Below, piece by piece: positions 9,113 to 21,023 of a DNA stretch of 64,000 nucleotides. Positions within the stretch are counted from its first letter, which is position 1, and the number at the start of each line of letters is the position of its first letter. A program made the translations under genes and the position numbers. The stretch spans positions 124,001 through 188,000 of the forward strand of contig JANSWO010000004.1 of NCBI GenBank assembly GCA_024743435.1, in the 5' to 3' direction. The stretch comes from Pseudomonadaceae bacterium. Its GTDB lineage: Bacteria; Pseudomonadota; Gammaproteobacteria; Pseudomonadales; Azotimanducaceae. A model generated the notes under the pieces. It saw only the letters and a program-made list of their open reading frames with translations, was not told the DNA's origin and made no database searches.

Positions 9113-9772
9113 ATGAAAGCAGAACCGACAAAAAATTTGCCTGAAGCCATGTGCTCGCCTCGCCGGGTCGCGGCGGCAGCCATTGTCGCGGCTGTGCTGC
9201 TCACATCGGTCAGTGCCCAGGCAGCCCGTTTTTATCGCTATACCAATGCTACCGGCGCAACGGAAATCTCATCCAGCATCCCGTCAGATCGCGTGGCGTA
9301 TGGCTATCAGATCATCGACGGTACAAGCGGTCGGGTGCTGCAAACGGTTGCTGCCCAGCTGAGTCCGGAGCAGGCCAGGTTGAAGGCTATTCAAGATGAA
9401 AAGCTTGCTCGTTGCGAAGCGGCGGTGGACCGAGTCCACACCCTGTATCAGTCTGAGGCCGAGATCGTTGCTGCGGAGCAGCAGACCATCGAGTCGATTG
9501 ATGTGCGCATCGTTAATGCCAGGGCCAATATCACCCAGCTGCAGACGCAACTGACTGAACTCGAAGGTCAGGCTGCCCGGGCTGAGCGCTCAGGGCGCCC
9601 GTTGACCGCAGCAATGGTTGAAAGCATCGAATCAGCGCGCGAGCAGATTGATCAGTTAGAGCAGGAAGTTGCCGCACGGCGAGCGGAGCAAGACAATGCT
9701 CGCGTCGCTTTCGAGCAGGAGATGGCGCTGTTTCGCGATCCCGACTGCAAAAAGCTGGTCAGTCAGCGCTAG
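9113..9772 (+). CDS. DUF4124-domain exported coiled-coil protein
   Basis: 219 residues. A charged N-terminus is followed by a hydrophobic stretch (about residues 18-38) ending in SAQA, so it is exported. The next ~35 residues (ARFYRYTNATGATEISSSIP...GYQIID) resemble a DUF4124 domain; the remainder is Gln/Glu/Ala-rich and probably a long coiled coil (about residues 85-205). It begins 10 bases after pyrE and is likely in the same transcript. The last 14 bases overlap slmA tail-to-tail. Function unknown; such proteins are common envelope proteins in gammaproteobacteria. Confidence 0.7.
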   Translation: MKAEPTKNLPEAMCSPRRVAAAAIVAAVLLTSVSAQAARFYRYTNATGATEISSSIPSDRVAYGYQIIDGTSGRVLQTVAAQLSPEQARLKAIQDEKLARCEAAVDRVHTLYQSEAEIVAAEQQTIESIDVRIVNARANITQLQTQLTELEGQAARAERSGRPLTAAMVESIESAREQIDQLEQEVAARRAEQDNARVAFEQEMALFRDPDCKKLVSQR

Positions 9773-10351
9773 TTCCGGCAAACAGCGCGGTGCTCACCGC
9801 GCGCCATTGCTCTTCCCACATGGCGCTCGGCGCATCCCGAAACTGACCGCGAACGAATTGGTTGATCCGCCCTTCGGTCATTGCCATTACCAGATTCGCC
9901 ACCGCGTTATGAGCCAGCACCGGCCGGGTTGGGGAGCGAGCCTGCTCTTCCCGCACAACCTGGCGCAGTTCCGTCTCCAGTCGATCGAAGAACTGGCGCA
10001 TGCGGACGCGCAGCCGCTCCGTCTCACCGAGCAGAACATCGCCCACCAGGATCCTTGCGAAGCCTGGATTGCGTTCTGCGAAGATGAGCAGCAGCAGAGC
10101 AATCCGGCCGCAACGCACGGATGCGGGCTCGTTCTGCCTCGCGATGTCGTGGCAGCGAGGAAAGATGCTCTCCTCCATGTACTCGATGAGCGCTTCGAGC
10201 ATTTTGGCTTTGCTGGGGAAGTGCCGGTATAGGGCGGCCTCTGAAACGCCCACCTCGCGAGCCAACGCGGCGGTGGTTATCTTGCCGCCGCTGTCTGCCT
10301 GCAGCATGCTCGCAAGCGCTTGCAGGATCTGCTGTTTGCGTTGGCCAGCCA

Positions 10352-10352
<1 letters not shown>
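9759..10352 (-). CDS. slmA: nucleoid occlusion factor SlmA (TetR family)
   Basis: DNA-bound inhibitor of FtsZ ring assembly over the nucleoid. 197 residues, near E. coli length. The N-terminal helix-turn-helix reads ITTAALAREVGVSEAALYRHF, with FPSKAKMLEALIEYMEESIF after it; the C-terminal half keeps the SlmA pattern (ERNPGFARILVGDVLLGE, LVMAMTEGRINQFVR). Its ATG overlaps the argB stop as TGATG, so it is translationally coupled to argB instead of standing next to dut as in E. coli. It ends convergently with the DUF4124 gene. Confidence 0.93.
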
Positions 10353-13908
<3,556 letters not shown>

Positions 13909-14095
13909 GGACAAATCCTGCGCCTGCTTCAGAGGCTGGCTATGTTACGTGGCTGGCGTATTCCCTGGCTAGGTATTGGTTCCCGTTTTCGCGCCGCGGT
14001 CGGCACGGGAATCGCCCTGCATCGGGGCTATGCGTGTTGGTATGTGCTCACTCTCCCAGGCCGAAACGGGTTCGGCGGGCGCCGCTATTCCGTCG
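13909..14095. other. intergenic region between algC and coaBC, where dut would be expected
   Basis: Only ~185 bases separate coaBC and algC. In Pseudomonas the order is coaBC-dut-algC, and in E. coli dut lies between coaBC and slmA. A dUTPase needs about 450 bases, and I find no dUTPase motif fragment here on either strand. A short CCGAA/TTCGG repeat (near 14061-14075) is the only structure noticed. It presumably holds the 3' end of coaBC and the algC leader. Confidence 0.6.
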
Positions 14096-15304
14096 TTATG
14101 CTGAGCCCAGCTTCGTGCCAATGAGACGGGCGATTTCCCGGCTCAGGTTGAGCTTGTCGTCCGGGCCGAGATTCACCTCGCCGGCGTCATCGATCACCGT
14201 CACGACATTGATGTCGCTGCCAAAACCGATGTCGCTGCGACCGACATCGTTCACCACAATCATGTCCAGACCCTTGCGAATGCGTTTCTCGCGCGCATGC
14301 TTCAAAACGTCGTTGGTCTCGGCGGCGAAGCCGACAAACAGGGTTGTCCGCTCGGCGCTCGTGGTCTTGGCGAGCGTTGCGATGATGTCCGGGTTTTCAA
14401 CGAGGCTCAGGGTCAGAGTGCTGTCACCGCCGGAGCGCTTCAGTTTCTGGCTAGCTGGCGTGTCCACGCGATAGTCGGCAACGGCGGCAACGCCGATAAA
14501 TACATCGGCATCGGTTATCGCGCGTTGTGCCGCTTCCAGCATGGACTGTGCGGACGTCACGGAGACGAGGTTGGCGCCCGATGGCGCGGTAACGGTTACC
14601 GGGCCGCTGATCAGCGTTACCCGCGCACCTGCCTCGATGCAGGCTTGAGCGAGCGCATAGCCCTGTTTTCCCGAGCTGTGATTCGACAGAAAGCGTACCG
14701 GATCGATCGCCTCTACCGTGGGGCCGGCGGTAATCACAACATGACGGTTCGCCAGGGCTCGGTCTGCTGAGGTCAGGTTGGCCAGGGCCTGTGCGATTTC
14801 TTCAGGCTGCAACATTCTGCCGGGCCCATTTTCGCCGCAAGCCTGTTCGCCGGACGCAGGTCCCAGGACCGTAACGCCATCCGAGATAAGCGTTTCAAGG
14901 TTTCGTTGCGTCGCCGGGTGCTGCCACATCTGTTGATTCATGGCAGGTGCGAGCACAACCGGTGCTTCGGTTGCGAGCACAATAGTCGTTAGCAGGTCGC
15001 CCGTGCTGCCCGCGGCGGCGTTAGCCATGAAATTGGCGGTCGCGGGTGCAACCAACACGATGTCCGCCCAGCGCGCCAGCTCGATGTGGCCCATGGCCGC
15101 CTCGGCGGCTTCGTCCCACAAATCGTCTCGCACCGGTCTGCCGCTCACCGCCTGCAGCGCGGCCTTGCCCACGAAGTGACCAGCGCCTCGGCTGGTGACA
15201 ACCTGAACGTCTGCGCCCGCGGCGGTCAGTTCTCGCACAAGCGCAGGCGCTTTGTACGCAGCGATGCCGCCGGTGATGCCCAGTACTATGTTTTTGCCGT
15301 TCAT
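14096..15304 (-). CDS. coaBC: bifunctional phosphopantothenoylcysteine decarboxylase/phosphopantothenate-cysteine ligase
   Basis: Two consecutive steps of coenzyme A synthesis in one protein. 402 residues from ATG 15302-15304, which begins MNGKNIVLGITGGIAAYKA, the usual CoaC N-terminus; 32 further upstream codons are open but not conserved. The flavoprotein decarboxylase half has the active-site segment APAMNQQMW and the Cys loop GEQACGENGPGRM. The ligase half has ITAGPTVEAIDPVRFLSNHSSGKQG and the conserved VVNDV near the end. It is divergent from radC, as in many gammaproteobacteria. Confidence 0.96.
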   Translation of the reverse strand: MNGKNIVLGITGGIAAYKAPALVRELTAAGADVQVVTSRGAGHFVGKAALQAVSGRPVRDDLWDEAAEAAMGHIELARWADIVLVAPATANFMANAAAGSTGDLLTTIVLATEAPVVLAPAMNQQMWQHPATQRNLETLISDGVTVLGPASGEQACGENGPGRMLQPEEIAQALANLTSADRALANRHVVITAGPTVEAIDPVRFLSNHSSGKQGYALAQACIEAGARVTLISGPVTVTAPSGANLVSVTSAQSMLEAAQRAITDADVFIGVAAVADYRVDTPASQKLKRSGGDSTLTLSLVENPDIIATLAKTTSAERTTLFVGFAAETNDVLKHAREKRIRKGLDMIVVNDVGRSDIGFGSDINVVTVIDDAGEVNLGPDDKLNLSREIARLIGTKLGSA

Positions 15305-15463
15305 CGCGTCCCTGGCGTCCTTCGCTGTGCTCGAGGCAAGCAGTTGTCTTCGAGGCCGGAACCTTACCATCGCAACAGAGCCTATCGGCAATGTCGGCAA
15401 TCTCGAATAAAGGCTGCTTTGGCGGTTTGTGGCCTGGGTCGCTATTTCAACGCTGGAGGCACT

Positions 15464-16120
15464 GTGATCGACGATCTACCCAGGGAGCGACTTCTCGGCC
15501 AGGGCGCGCAGGCCCTCAGTAATGCCGAATTGCTTGCGCTCGCACTAGCCAGTGGCTCGGCGGGCAATGCCTCGAGCGCTCTGGCTCGGGAGCTGCTAAC
15601 CCAGTTTGGTGGTCTTGCCGGCCTGTTCGCAGCCCCGGTGGACCAACTGTTGGCCCAGCCCGGTGTTGGCCCCGCGCGAGCGGCGCTGCTTCGGTCCTTG
15701 CCGGCGCTCTGGTCCCGTCTGGCGCAAGCGGATGTAGCCAGCCGGCCGCTGCTGGCGGATACGTCGGCAGCTCGGCGATTCCTGCAGGCGCGTCTCGCGC
15801 CGGAAGACAGCGAGGTCTTTGGTGGCTTGTTCCTGGATACGCGCAACAGGCTGCTGGCGTTTGAGGTGCTGGCGCGTGGGTCGATCGACAGGGCAGTTGT
15901 TTATCCTCGGCAGGTTCTGCGGCGGGCGCTCTATCACAACTGCGCCGCGATGATCTTTGCCCACAACCACCCCTCTGGTTGTGCTGAGCCCAGCCGCAGC
16001 GATATAGATCTGACTCACCGCCTGCGTAACCTGCTCAACGAGGTTGATGTGCGGGTTCTCGATCACATTGTCGTTGCCGCAGGGGGCTGCATCTCACTGG
16101 CCGACAGGGGCATGCTTTGA
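15464..16120 (+). CDS. radC: RadC family (JAMM/MPN-domain) protein
   Basis: 218-residue protein of the RadC/YicR family; the biochemical function is still debated, and the old DNA-repair assignment is doubtful. An N-terminal helix-hairpin-helix part ([22 protein letters not shown], then [10 protein letters not shown]) precedes the JAMM metal motif [17 protein letters not shown], which has the HxH...SxxD ligands. I chose GTG 15464 ([11 protein letters not shown]) with GGAG ahead of it; the much longer upstream frame lies over the divergent coaBC gene and is not conserved. Ends four bases into an unrelated ATG, then rpmB follows. Confidence 0.93.
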   Translation: MIDDLPRERLLGQGAQALSNAELLALALASGSAGNASSALARELLTQFGGLAGLFAAPVDQLLAQPGVGPARAALLRSLPALWSRLAQADVASRPLLADTSAARRFLQARLAPEDSEVFGGLFLDTRNRLLAFEVLARGSIDRAVVYPRQVLRRALYHNCAAMIFAHNHPSGCAEPSRSDIDLTHRLRNLLNEVDVRVLDHIVVAAGGCISLADRGML

Positions 16121-16174
16121 TCGGGTTTGCCTACGCCGGCAAGAGGCCGGCAAGCATTAAGTTGCGCGGATTTC

Positions 16175-16203
16175 TCGACAGTGAGAATTGCCTAGTGTAT
16201 AAA
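16175..16203 (+). promoter_or_regulatory. sigma-70 promoter for rpmB-rpmG
   Basis: TCGACA (16175-16180), 17-base spacer, TATAAA (16198-16203). It is the best-matching promoter seen in the window, about 30 bases before the rpmB start, as expected for ribosomal protein genes. Confidence 0.7.
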
Positions 16204-16233
16204 GCGCGTCCGTTTTTTAAGGCCCAAGCAATC

Positions 16234-16470
16234 ATGTCTCAGGTCTGCCAAGTTACCGGCAAGCGCCCGGCCACGGGTAACAACGTGAGCCACGCGAGAA
16301 ATCGAACCCGTCGTCGCTTCGCGCCGAACCTGCACTACCATCGCTTTTGGGTGGGTACCGAGAGCCGGTATGTGCGTCTGCGCGTTTCTGCCAAAGGCAT
16401 GCGAATCATCGACAAGAATGGCATCGACTCGGTGCTCGCCGACATGCGTAAGCGTGGGGAGAAGGTTTAG
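16234..16470 (+). CDS. rpmB: 50S ribosomal protein L28
   Basis: Large-subunit ribosomal protein, 78 residues from ATG 16234. It starts [20 protein letters not shown] and continues with [18 protein letters not shown] and [18 protein letters not shown], all standard. The open frame reaches back to 16117, but that part contains the promoter and is not coding. rpmG follows after 2 bases. Confidence 0.97.
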   Translation: MSQVCQVTGKRPATGNNVSHARNRTRRRFAPNLHYHRFWVGTESRYVRLRVSAKGMRIIDKNGIDSVLADMRKRGEKV

Positions 16471-16472
16471 CC

Positions 16473-16628
16473 ATGCGTGACAAAATCAAACTCGTGTCCA
16501 GTGCTGGCACCGGCCACTACTACACAACCGACAAGAACAAGCGCAATACGCCGGACAAGCTCGAATTCAAGAAATACGATCCGGTGGTTCGCAAGCACGT
16601 CATCTATAAAGAAGCCAAAATCAAGTAA
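16473..16628 (+). CDS. rpmG: 50S ribosomal protein L33
   Basis: 51-residue ribosomal protein translated from ATG 16473 to TAA 16626-16628. It begins [20 protein letters not shown] and ends in [11 protein letters not shown], the classic Cys-less L33 form (no zinc-ribbon cysteines). It is two bases after rpmB in the conserved rpmBG operon and is followed by an intrinsic terminator. Confidence 0.97.
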   Translation: MRDKIKLVSSAGTGHYYTTDKNKRNTPDKLEFKKYDPVVRKHVIYKEAKIK

Positions 16629-16694
16629 CTGATTCTGGTCTCGCATGCCTGCCGGTTGCGGCTGGTTGGCGAGTGTGAGCGAACAACGCACCTG

Positions 16695-16724
16695 ACGGCC
16701 CGCTATATGCGGGCCGTTTTGTTT
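16695..16724 (+). terminator. intrinsic terminator of rpmBG
   Basis: ACGGCCCGC (16695-16703) pairs with GCGGGCCGT (16709-16717) around a TATAT loop and is followed by TTTGTTTG. A textbook Rho-independent terminator. Confidence 0.9.
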
Positions 16725-16770
16725 GTCTGGCGCGTGCCGTGCGCCGTTACGTTCCAGGGAGGCCAGCACA

Positions 16771-17628
16771 ATGCCTGAACTGCCGGAAGTAGAGACCACC
16801 GCGCGTGGCGTGGCGCCGCACGTAACCGGTAAACGACTGACGGCAATCGACGTACGGCAGCCCTCCCTGCGATGGCCGGTAGAAATCCCAGAGGGGGCGC
16901 AGACGGCCAGCATCCGCCAGGTCTATCGGCGGGCAAAATACGTGCTGTTCAAAACGGATGTCGGCCACTTCATCCTGCACCTCGGCATGTCGGGGTCGCT
17001 GCGATGGCTGCCTGCCCCTGCGCCTGCGCCACAGAAGCACGATCACATCGATTTTGTCTTTGCGTCACCATCTCAAGACGCTGAGGGCGCGGGTGTGCTG
17101 CGTTATAACGATCCGCGTAGATTTGGCTCCCTGCACTGGCACGCGGGGGTGCTGGATGAGCACTTCCTGCTTGCCCGGCTGGGTGTTGAGCCGCTGTCCG
17201 ATGCGTTCTCCGGCGACTATCTGAAGGGCTATACCCGCGGCCGTAAAACGCCCATCAAGAGCCTCATCATGGATTCTCACGTGGTGGTGGGTGTGGGTAA
17301 TATCTACGCCAACGAGGCTTTGTTTCGCGCCGGGATACGCCCAACCCACCGGGCCGCGCGGATGACGTTGGCGGCTTGTGAGGCGCTGGTTGCGGAGATC
17401 AAAACCGTGCTTGGGTGGGCAATCAATCGAGGTGGTACTACGCTTCGAGACTTTGTCGGTGGTGATGGCAAACCCGGCTACTTTCAGCAGGAACTTCTGG
17501 TTTACGGACGTGAGGGTGAGGCCTGCCGGCGCTGCGAAGAACCCCTGCAGGGCGTTCGGATCAGCAATCGGGCGACGGTTTACTGTCGAAATTGCCAACC
17601 AGCCAGCGGATTTCGCGCTCCGCGCTGA
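16771..17628 (+). CDS. mutM: bifunctional DNA-formamidopyrimidine glycosylase/AP lyase
   Basis: Removes 8-oxoguanine and formamidopyrimidines and nicks the AP site. 285 residues from ATG 16771. Pro2 and Glu3 (MPELPEVETT) are the catalytic N-terminus; FILHLGMSGSL, the helix-two-turn-helix VVGVGNIYANEALFRAGI and the zinc finger CRRCEEPL...CRNCQ are all intact. AGGGAGG precedes the start; an open extension of 16 codons overlaps the rpmBG terminator and is rejected. The rpmBG-mutM-coaD neighbourhood matches E. coli. Confidence 0.97.
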   Translation: MPELPEVETTARGVAPHVTGKRLTAIDVRQPSLRWPVEIPEGAQTASIRQVYRRAKYVLFKTDVGHFILHLGMSGSLRWLPAPAPAPQKHDHIDFVFASPSQDAEGAGVLRYNDPRRFGSLHWHAGVLDEHFLLARLGVEPLSDAFSGDYLKGYTRGRKTPIKSLIMDSHVVVGVGNIYANEALFRAGIRPTHRAARMTLAACEALVAEIKTVLGWAINRGGTTLRDFVGGDGKPGYFQQELLVYGREGEACRRCEEPLQGVRISNRATVYCRNCQPASGFRAPR

Positions 17629-17778
17629 TAGAGTTCACACTAGGTAGTGCTTGATATTGGCAGCGATGCGCGCTGCCAGGCCTGCTGGGCCAACAGGAAT
17701 GCCCGGGCCAGGTTCGAGCAACTCAGTCAAACTCCAGATCGCCCGCGGGACGGGCAATCGAGCTAAAGGAAGATTCAC

Positions 17779-18090
17779 ATGGACAGAATTAAATCTTTGC
17801 TGGTCGGTGCGCTGTGCGCGCTGTTGGTTTCCGCTCCAGCGTATGCGGCGCCGGAAGATGAGCCGCGCTGGGAAGATATGGTCGCCGATATTGCGATTGC
17901 CCGGCCATTTGGTCTGGTGGCAACCGTTGGTGGTTCGGCCCTGTTTGTGGTCAGCCTGCCGTTTACGGCGCTGGGTGGCAACGTCCAGCAAGCCGCTGAC
18001 ACCCTGGTGGTGAAGCCGGCTAAATCCACGTTTCAGCGCTGCCTCGGCTGCACCTCGTCTGGCCGCTACCGGGATCCGGAAGCTCGCTGA
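17779..18090 (+). CDS. small conserved exported protein ending in a TFQRCLGC motif
   Basis: 103 residues with a clear signal peptide (MDRIKSLLVGALCALLVSAP, cleavage after AYA) and a second hydrophobic stretch (ATVGGSALFVVSLPFTALGG, about residues 55-75) that may be a membrane segment. Near the C-terminus is VKPAKSTFQRCLGC. Short proteins with a signal peptide, a Gly-rich hydrophobic core and this Cys-x-x-Cys-type ending recur in gammaproteobacteria without a known function. AAGGAAG gives a good ribosome site. It is isolated, convergent with coaD. Confidence 0.65.
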   Translation: MDRIKSLLVGALCALLVSAPAYAAPEDEPRWEDMVADIAIARPFGLVATVGGSALFVVSLPFTALGGNVQQAADTLVVKPAKSTFQRCLGCTSSGRYRDPEAR

Positions 18091-18122
18091 ACGACGCACA
18101 GCGGCCGGATGCCGCTCAGCAG

Positions 18123-18605
18123 TCAGCCAGCGGTGCCGTTAGCCAGCGCCGCCTTTACGGCGGGGTGAACAAAGTTGCCGACGTCGCCGCCCATCTGAGC
18201 GATCTCGCGAACGAGCGTCGATGAGACGAATGAATGCTCGTGTGCGGACGGCATGAACACGTACTCGATCTCCGGATCGAGGGACTGATTCATCTGCACC
18301 ATCTGCGACTCGTAGTCGAAGTCGGTGACGGTGCGGATGCCGCGGAGGATGAACATCGTGTCTCTACCGCGCACGTAGTTCACCAGTAGGCCGTTGAAGC
18401 CTTCCACCACAACCCGATCGCCGTGGCTTGCCAGCACCTCCTCGCACAGCGCAATGCGTTCCGCGAGAGCGGTTTTCGGATCTTTCTGCAGCGACGTACC
18501 AATAGCCACGATCACTTGATCGAACACCTTCAGTGCCCGAGTGATCAGATCTGTGTGGCCGTTGGTGATCGGGTTGAATGAACCCGGATATACAATGGTC
18601 TTCAC
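18123..18605 (-). CDS. coaD: phosphopantetheine adenylyltransferase
   Basis: Penultimate CoA-synthesis step: transfers AMP from ATP to 4'-phosphopantetheine. 160 residues, typical length. The nucleotidyltransferase motif GSFNPITNGH (residues 8-17) has Asn where most CoaD proteins have Asp (GSFDP). RGIRTVTDFDYESQM and the ISSTLVREIA-type segment (FVSSTLVREIA) are present. It is downstream of rsmD on the same strand, a common pairing. Confidence 0.95.
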   Translation of the reverse strand: MKTIVYPGSFNPITNGHTDLITRALKVFDQVIVAIGTSLQKDPKTALAERIALCEEVLASHGDRVVVEGFNGLLVNYVRGRDTMFILRGIRTVTDFDYESQMVQMNQSLDPEIEYVFMPSAHEHSFVSSTLVREIAQMGGDVGNFVHPAVKAALANGTAG

Positions 18606-18776
18606 GTCGCTCCCCTTCGAATTTAAAACGGGCGCCGCGCTGCCTGATCAATCAGGTCTTCGTTTTACGGCGTCGTTGTCTAATCGGTTTGTTTGGTCAG
18701 CGCCTTGTCAGAGTCTGACCTCTTGGCTCGGATGGTACCGCAAATAGCGCCCGGAACGAGGCGCACGACGGACTAT

Positions 18777-19313
18777 CTAAACGGCCGCCAAAAGGGCAAA
18801 TTCCGACTCGCCCGCTTTGCTGTGTTTGATGGTGCGCCAGCCCTCGCCGAACGGCTCCGACGAGGCGCGGCGTTCGACGTACACTAGCCCGGTCGCGAGC
18901 TGGCGCGTGCGGAGACTCTCCAGAGCTGGTGCGAGCAGAGCGCCGTCAAAAGGTGGGTCGAGTAGCCAGATGTCAGCTGGTTCGCTGGCTGTTAGAAAGC
19001 GCTCGGCGCTGCTGTGATGAATCCGGGCGCAGGAGCCGAGCTGTGACGCTGCCTGGCGCAAAGCCGCTGCCACCAGCCGGTCTGAGTCGACCAGCGTGAC
19101 CTTGGCAGCACCCCGAGACTCCGCCTCAAAGCCTAAACAGCCACTGCCGGCGAAAAGATCAACGACGCTTGCATCGGGCAGATCAGCAATCAGCCAGTTG
19201 AATAGCGTTTCCCGGGTGCGGCCCAATGACGGGCGAAGACCCGGACGATTTGCGACACGGAGCTTTCGCCCTCTCCACTTACCACTGATAATGCGGACTT
19301 CGTTTTTGGCCAT
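18777..19313 (-). CDS. rsmD: 16S rRNA (guanine-966-N2)-methyltransferase
   Basis: SAM-dependent methyltransferase that modifies G966 of 16S rRNA in the assembling 30S subunit. 178 residues from ATG 19311-19313: RIISGKWRGRKL near the start, RPSLGRTRETLFNWL, the SAM motif VVDLFAGSGCLGFEAESRGA and the catalytic DPPF. The open frame continues 367 codons further upstream, but this lies entirely antisense to ftsY and is not conserved. It is divergent from ftsY with only 15 bases between them, an arrangement seen across Proteobacteria. Confidence 0.95.
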   Translation of the reverse strand: MAKNEVRIISGKWRGRKLRVANRPGLRPSLGRTRETLFNWLIADLPDASVVDLFAGSGCLGFEAESRGAAKVTLVDSDRLVAAALRQAASQLGSCARIHHSSAERFLTASEPADIWLLDPPFDGALLAPALESLRTRQLATGLVYVERRASSEPFGEGWRTIKHSKAGESEFALLAAV

Positions 19314-19328
19314 GGCAACGTTCAAACA

Positions 19329-20273
19329 GTGAGCGACGAGGATGACAAGGGCGGCGGCTTTTTCAAGCGGCTGAGTAAGGGACTGTCGAAAACCCGGGGC
19401 TCGCTGGCCGCGGGTGTGGGCAACCTGATACTTGGCGAGAAGGTCATAGATGAGGATGTCCTGGAAGAGCTGGAAACGGCGTTGCTGCTGACAGACGTTG
19501 GTGTAGAAGCCACGGACAAGATCATGGCCAGCCTGACGCCGCGCATCAAACGCAAGCAGCTCAACAACACGGTTGCGTTGCACGCGGCACTGGCGGACGA
19601 GCTGAAAGCCTTGCTTGCGCCGCTCGAGAAACCCTTTTGTGTCGATACCGAAAGCAAACCCTGCGTTGTTATGTTTGTTGGCGTCAACGGCGCGGGCAAA
19701 ACCACGACGCTGGGCAAGATCGCGAGTCATTTGACAGCACAAGGCCGGTCGTTGGTGCTTGCCGCTGGCGATACGTTTCGGGCAGCGGCCGTTGAGCAGC
19801 TGCAGGAGTGGGGGCACCGTAACGCCGTAGAAGTTATCGCCCAGGGCCAGGGCGCGGACAGCGCATCGGTTGTTTTCGATGCGGTAGCCTCGGCGCGTGC
19901 GCGCGGTATCGATGTCGTGCTCGCAGACACTGCCGGCCGGCTGCAGGCGAAAGCCAACCTCATGGAGGAGCTGTCGAAGGTCAAGCGGGTGATGGCCAGA
20001 GACGATGCCAGCGCGCCACACGAGGTGCTGCTTGTGCTCGATGCTGGAACCGGTCAGAACGCGCTGTCGCAGCTCGACCTGTTCGATCAGGCGGTGGGTG
20101 TCACCGGGTTGGTCGTGACCAAACTCGATGGCACGGCAAAAGCTGGCGTCCTTTTTGCGCTCGCAGCGCGCAACCCCAAGCCCATCTATTTCATCGGCGT
20201 TGGTGAAGGCATTGAAGATCTTCGGCCGTTTGACGCCGACAGTTTTGTCGATGCCCTGCTTGGGAACCTGTGA
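19329..20273 (+). CDS. ftsY: signal recognition particle receptor FtsY
   Basis: SRP-type GTPase that docks ribosome-SRP complexes at the membrane. 314 residues: a short acidic/basic start, the N domain, then the G domain with VGVNGAGKTTTLGKIA, DTAGRL and TKLDGTAKAG, ending FDADSFVDALL. The long acidic A domain of E. coli FtsY (497 residues) is absent, as in many other bacteria. Start is GTG 19329; an ATG at 19311 in another frame stops after six codons. First gene of ftsY-ftsE-ftsX-rpoH. Confidence 0.95.
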   Translation: MSDEDDKGGGFFKRLSKGLSKTRGSLAAGVGNLILGEKVIDEDVLEELETALLLTDVGVEATDKIMASLTPRIKRKQLNNTVALHAALADELKALLAPLEKPFCVDTESKPCVVMFVGVNGAGKTTTLGKIASHLTAQGRSLVLAAGDTFRAAAVEQLQEWGHRNAVEVIAQGQGADSASVVFDAVASARARGIDVVLADTAGRLQAKANLMEELSKVKRVMARDDASAPHEVLLVLDAGTGQNALSQLDLFDQAVGVTGLVVTKLDGTAKAGVLFALAARNPKPIYFIGVGEGIEDLRPFDADSFVDALLGNL

Positions 20274-20300
20274 CGTGAAGCCAGGGCGGGCCAGATAGCG

Positions 20301-21023
20301 GTGACGCACATCGAGTTCGATCGTGTAGTGAAGCGTTTCGACAGTGGCCTGGAGGCGCTGGCCAATGTTTCGGTGAGTTTTGAAGAGGGCACCATGTGCT
20401 TTCTTACCGGTCACTCCGGTGCGGGAAAGAGCACTTTTCTTAAGCTACTTTTGCGTCTCGATGCGCCGTCGCGCGGACAGATACGTGTCAACGGGGTTGA
20501 TCTCGGTGGCTTGTCAGACCGGCAGTTGCCCAGCTATCGGCAGCATCTGGGAACCGTATTTCAGGATCATCACCTCCTCGCGCATCGAACGGTGCTTGAG
20601 AATGTGTCGTTGCCTTTGTGGGTGACGGGCATGTCGGAGCGTGACATTGCCCGGCGCGCGCGCGCCGCGCTTTCTCGGGTGGGTTTGCTTGATCGCGAAC
20701 GGCAGTTGCCGCAGGCGCTATCGACGGGCGAGCAGCAGCGAGTTGGTATTGCTCGAGCGGTGGTGAACCGGCCCAAGATTCTGCTGGCCGACGAGCCCAC
20801 GGGTAACTTGGACCCGGCACTATCGCGGGACATCATGGCGCTGTTCGAGCAGTTCAATCAGGTTGGCACCACGGTGATTGTCGCCAGCCACGACATCGAC
20901 CTCATCAACTCGCTCGGCCATCGCGTTTTGCGCCTGGACCATGGCCAGCTCGCCGAGGATCGACCCAGCCGGGCCCAGTTTGAGGAAGGGTCTGAGCAAG
21001 AACAACAGGCTGCACCCGAGTGA
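20301..21023 (+). CDS. ftsE: cell division ATP-binding protein FtsE
   Basis: ABC ATPase partner of FtsX; the complex sits at the division ring and controls periplasmic amidase activation. 240 residues: Walker A TGHSGAGKSTFL, Q-loop VFQDHHLL, signature LSTGEQQR, Walker B ILLADEPTGNLD, and the switch His in VASHD. GTG start at 20301. It overlaps ftsX by four bases (GTGA). Confidence 0.95.
   Translation: MTHIEFDRVVKRFDSGLEALANVSVSFEEGTMCFLTGHSGAGKSTFLKLLLRLDAPSRGQIRVNGVDLGGLSDRQLPSYRQHLGTVFQDHHLLAHRTVLENVSLPLWVTGMSERDIARRARAALSRVGLLDRERQLPQALSTGEQQRVGIARAVVNRPKILLADEPTGNLDPALSRDIMALFEQFNQVGTTVIVASHDIDLINSLGHRVLRLDHGQLAEDRPSRAQFEEGSEQEQQAAPE

Noticed and set aside
15086-15463. 126-codon N-terminal extension of the radC frame
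   Set aside because: It covers the divergent coaBC start; RadC homology begins at GTG 15464.
19314-20414. 367 open codons upstream of rsmD on the minus strand
   Set aside because: They lie fully antisense to ftsY and the ftsE start, RsmD aligns only from ATG 19313, and the composition is that of a GC-rich shadow frame.
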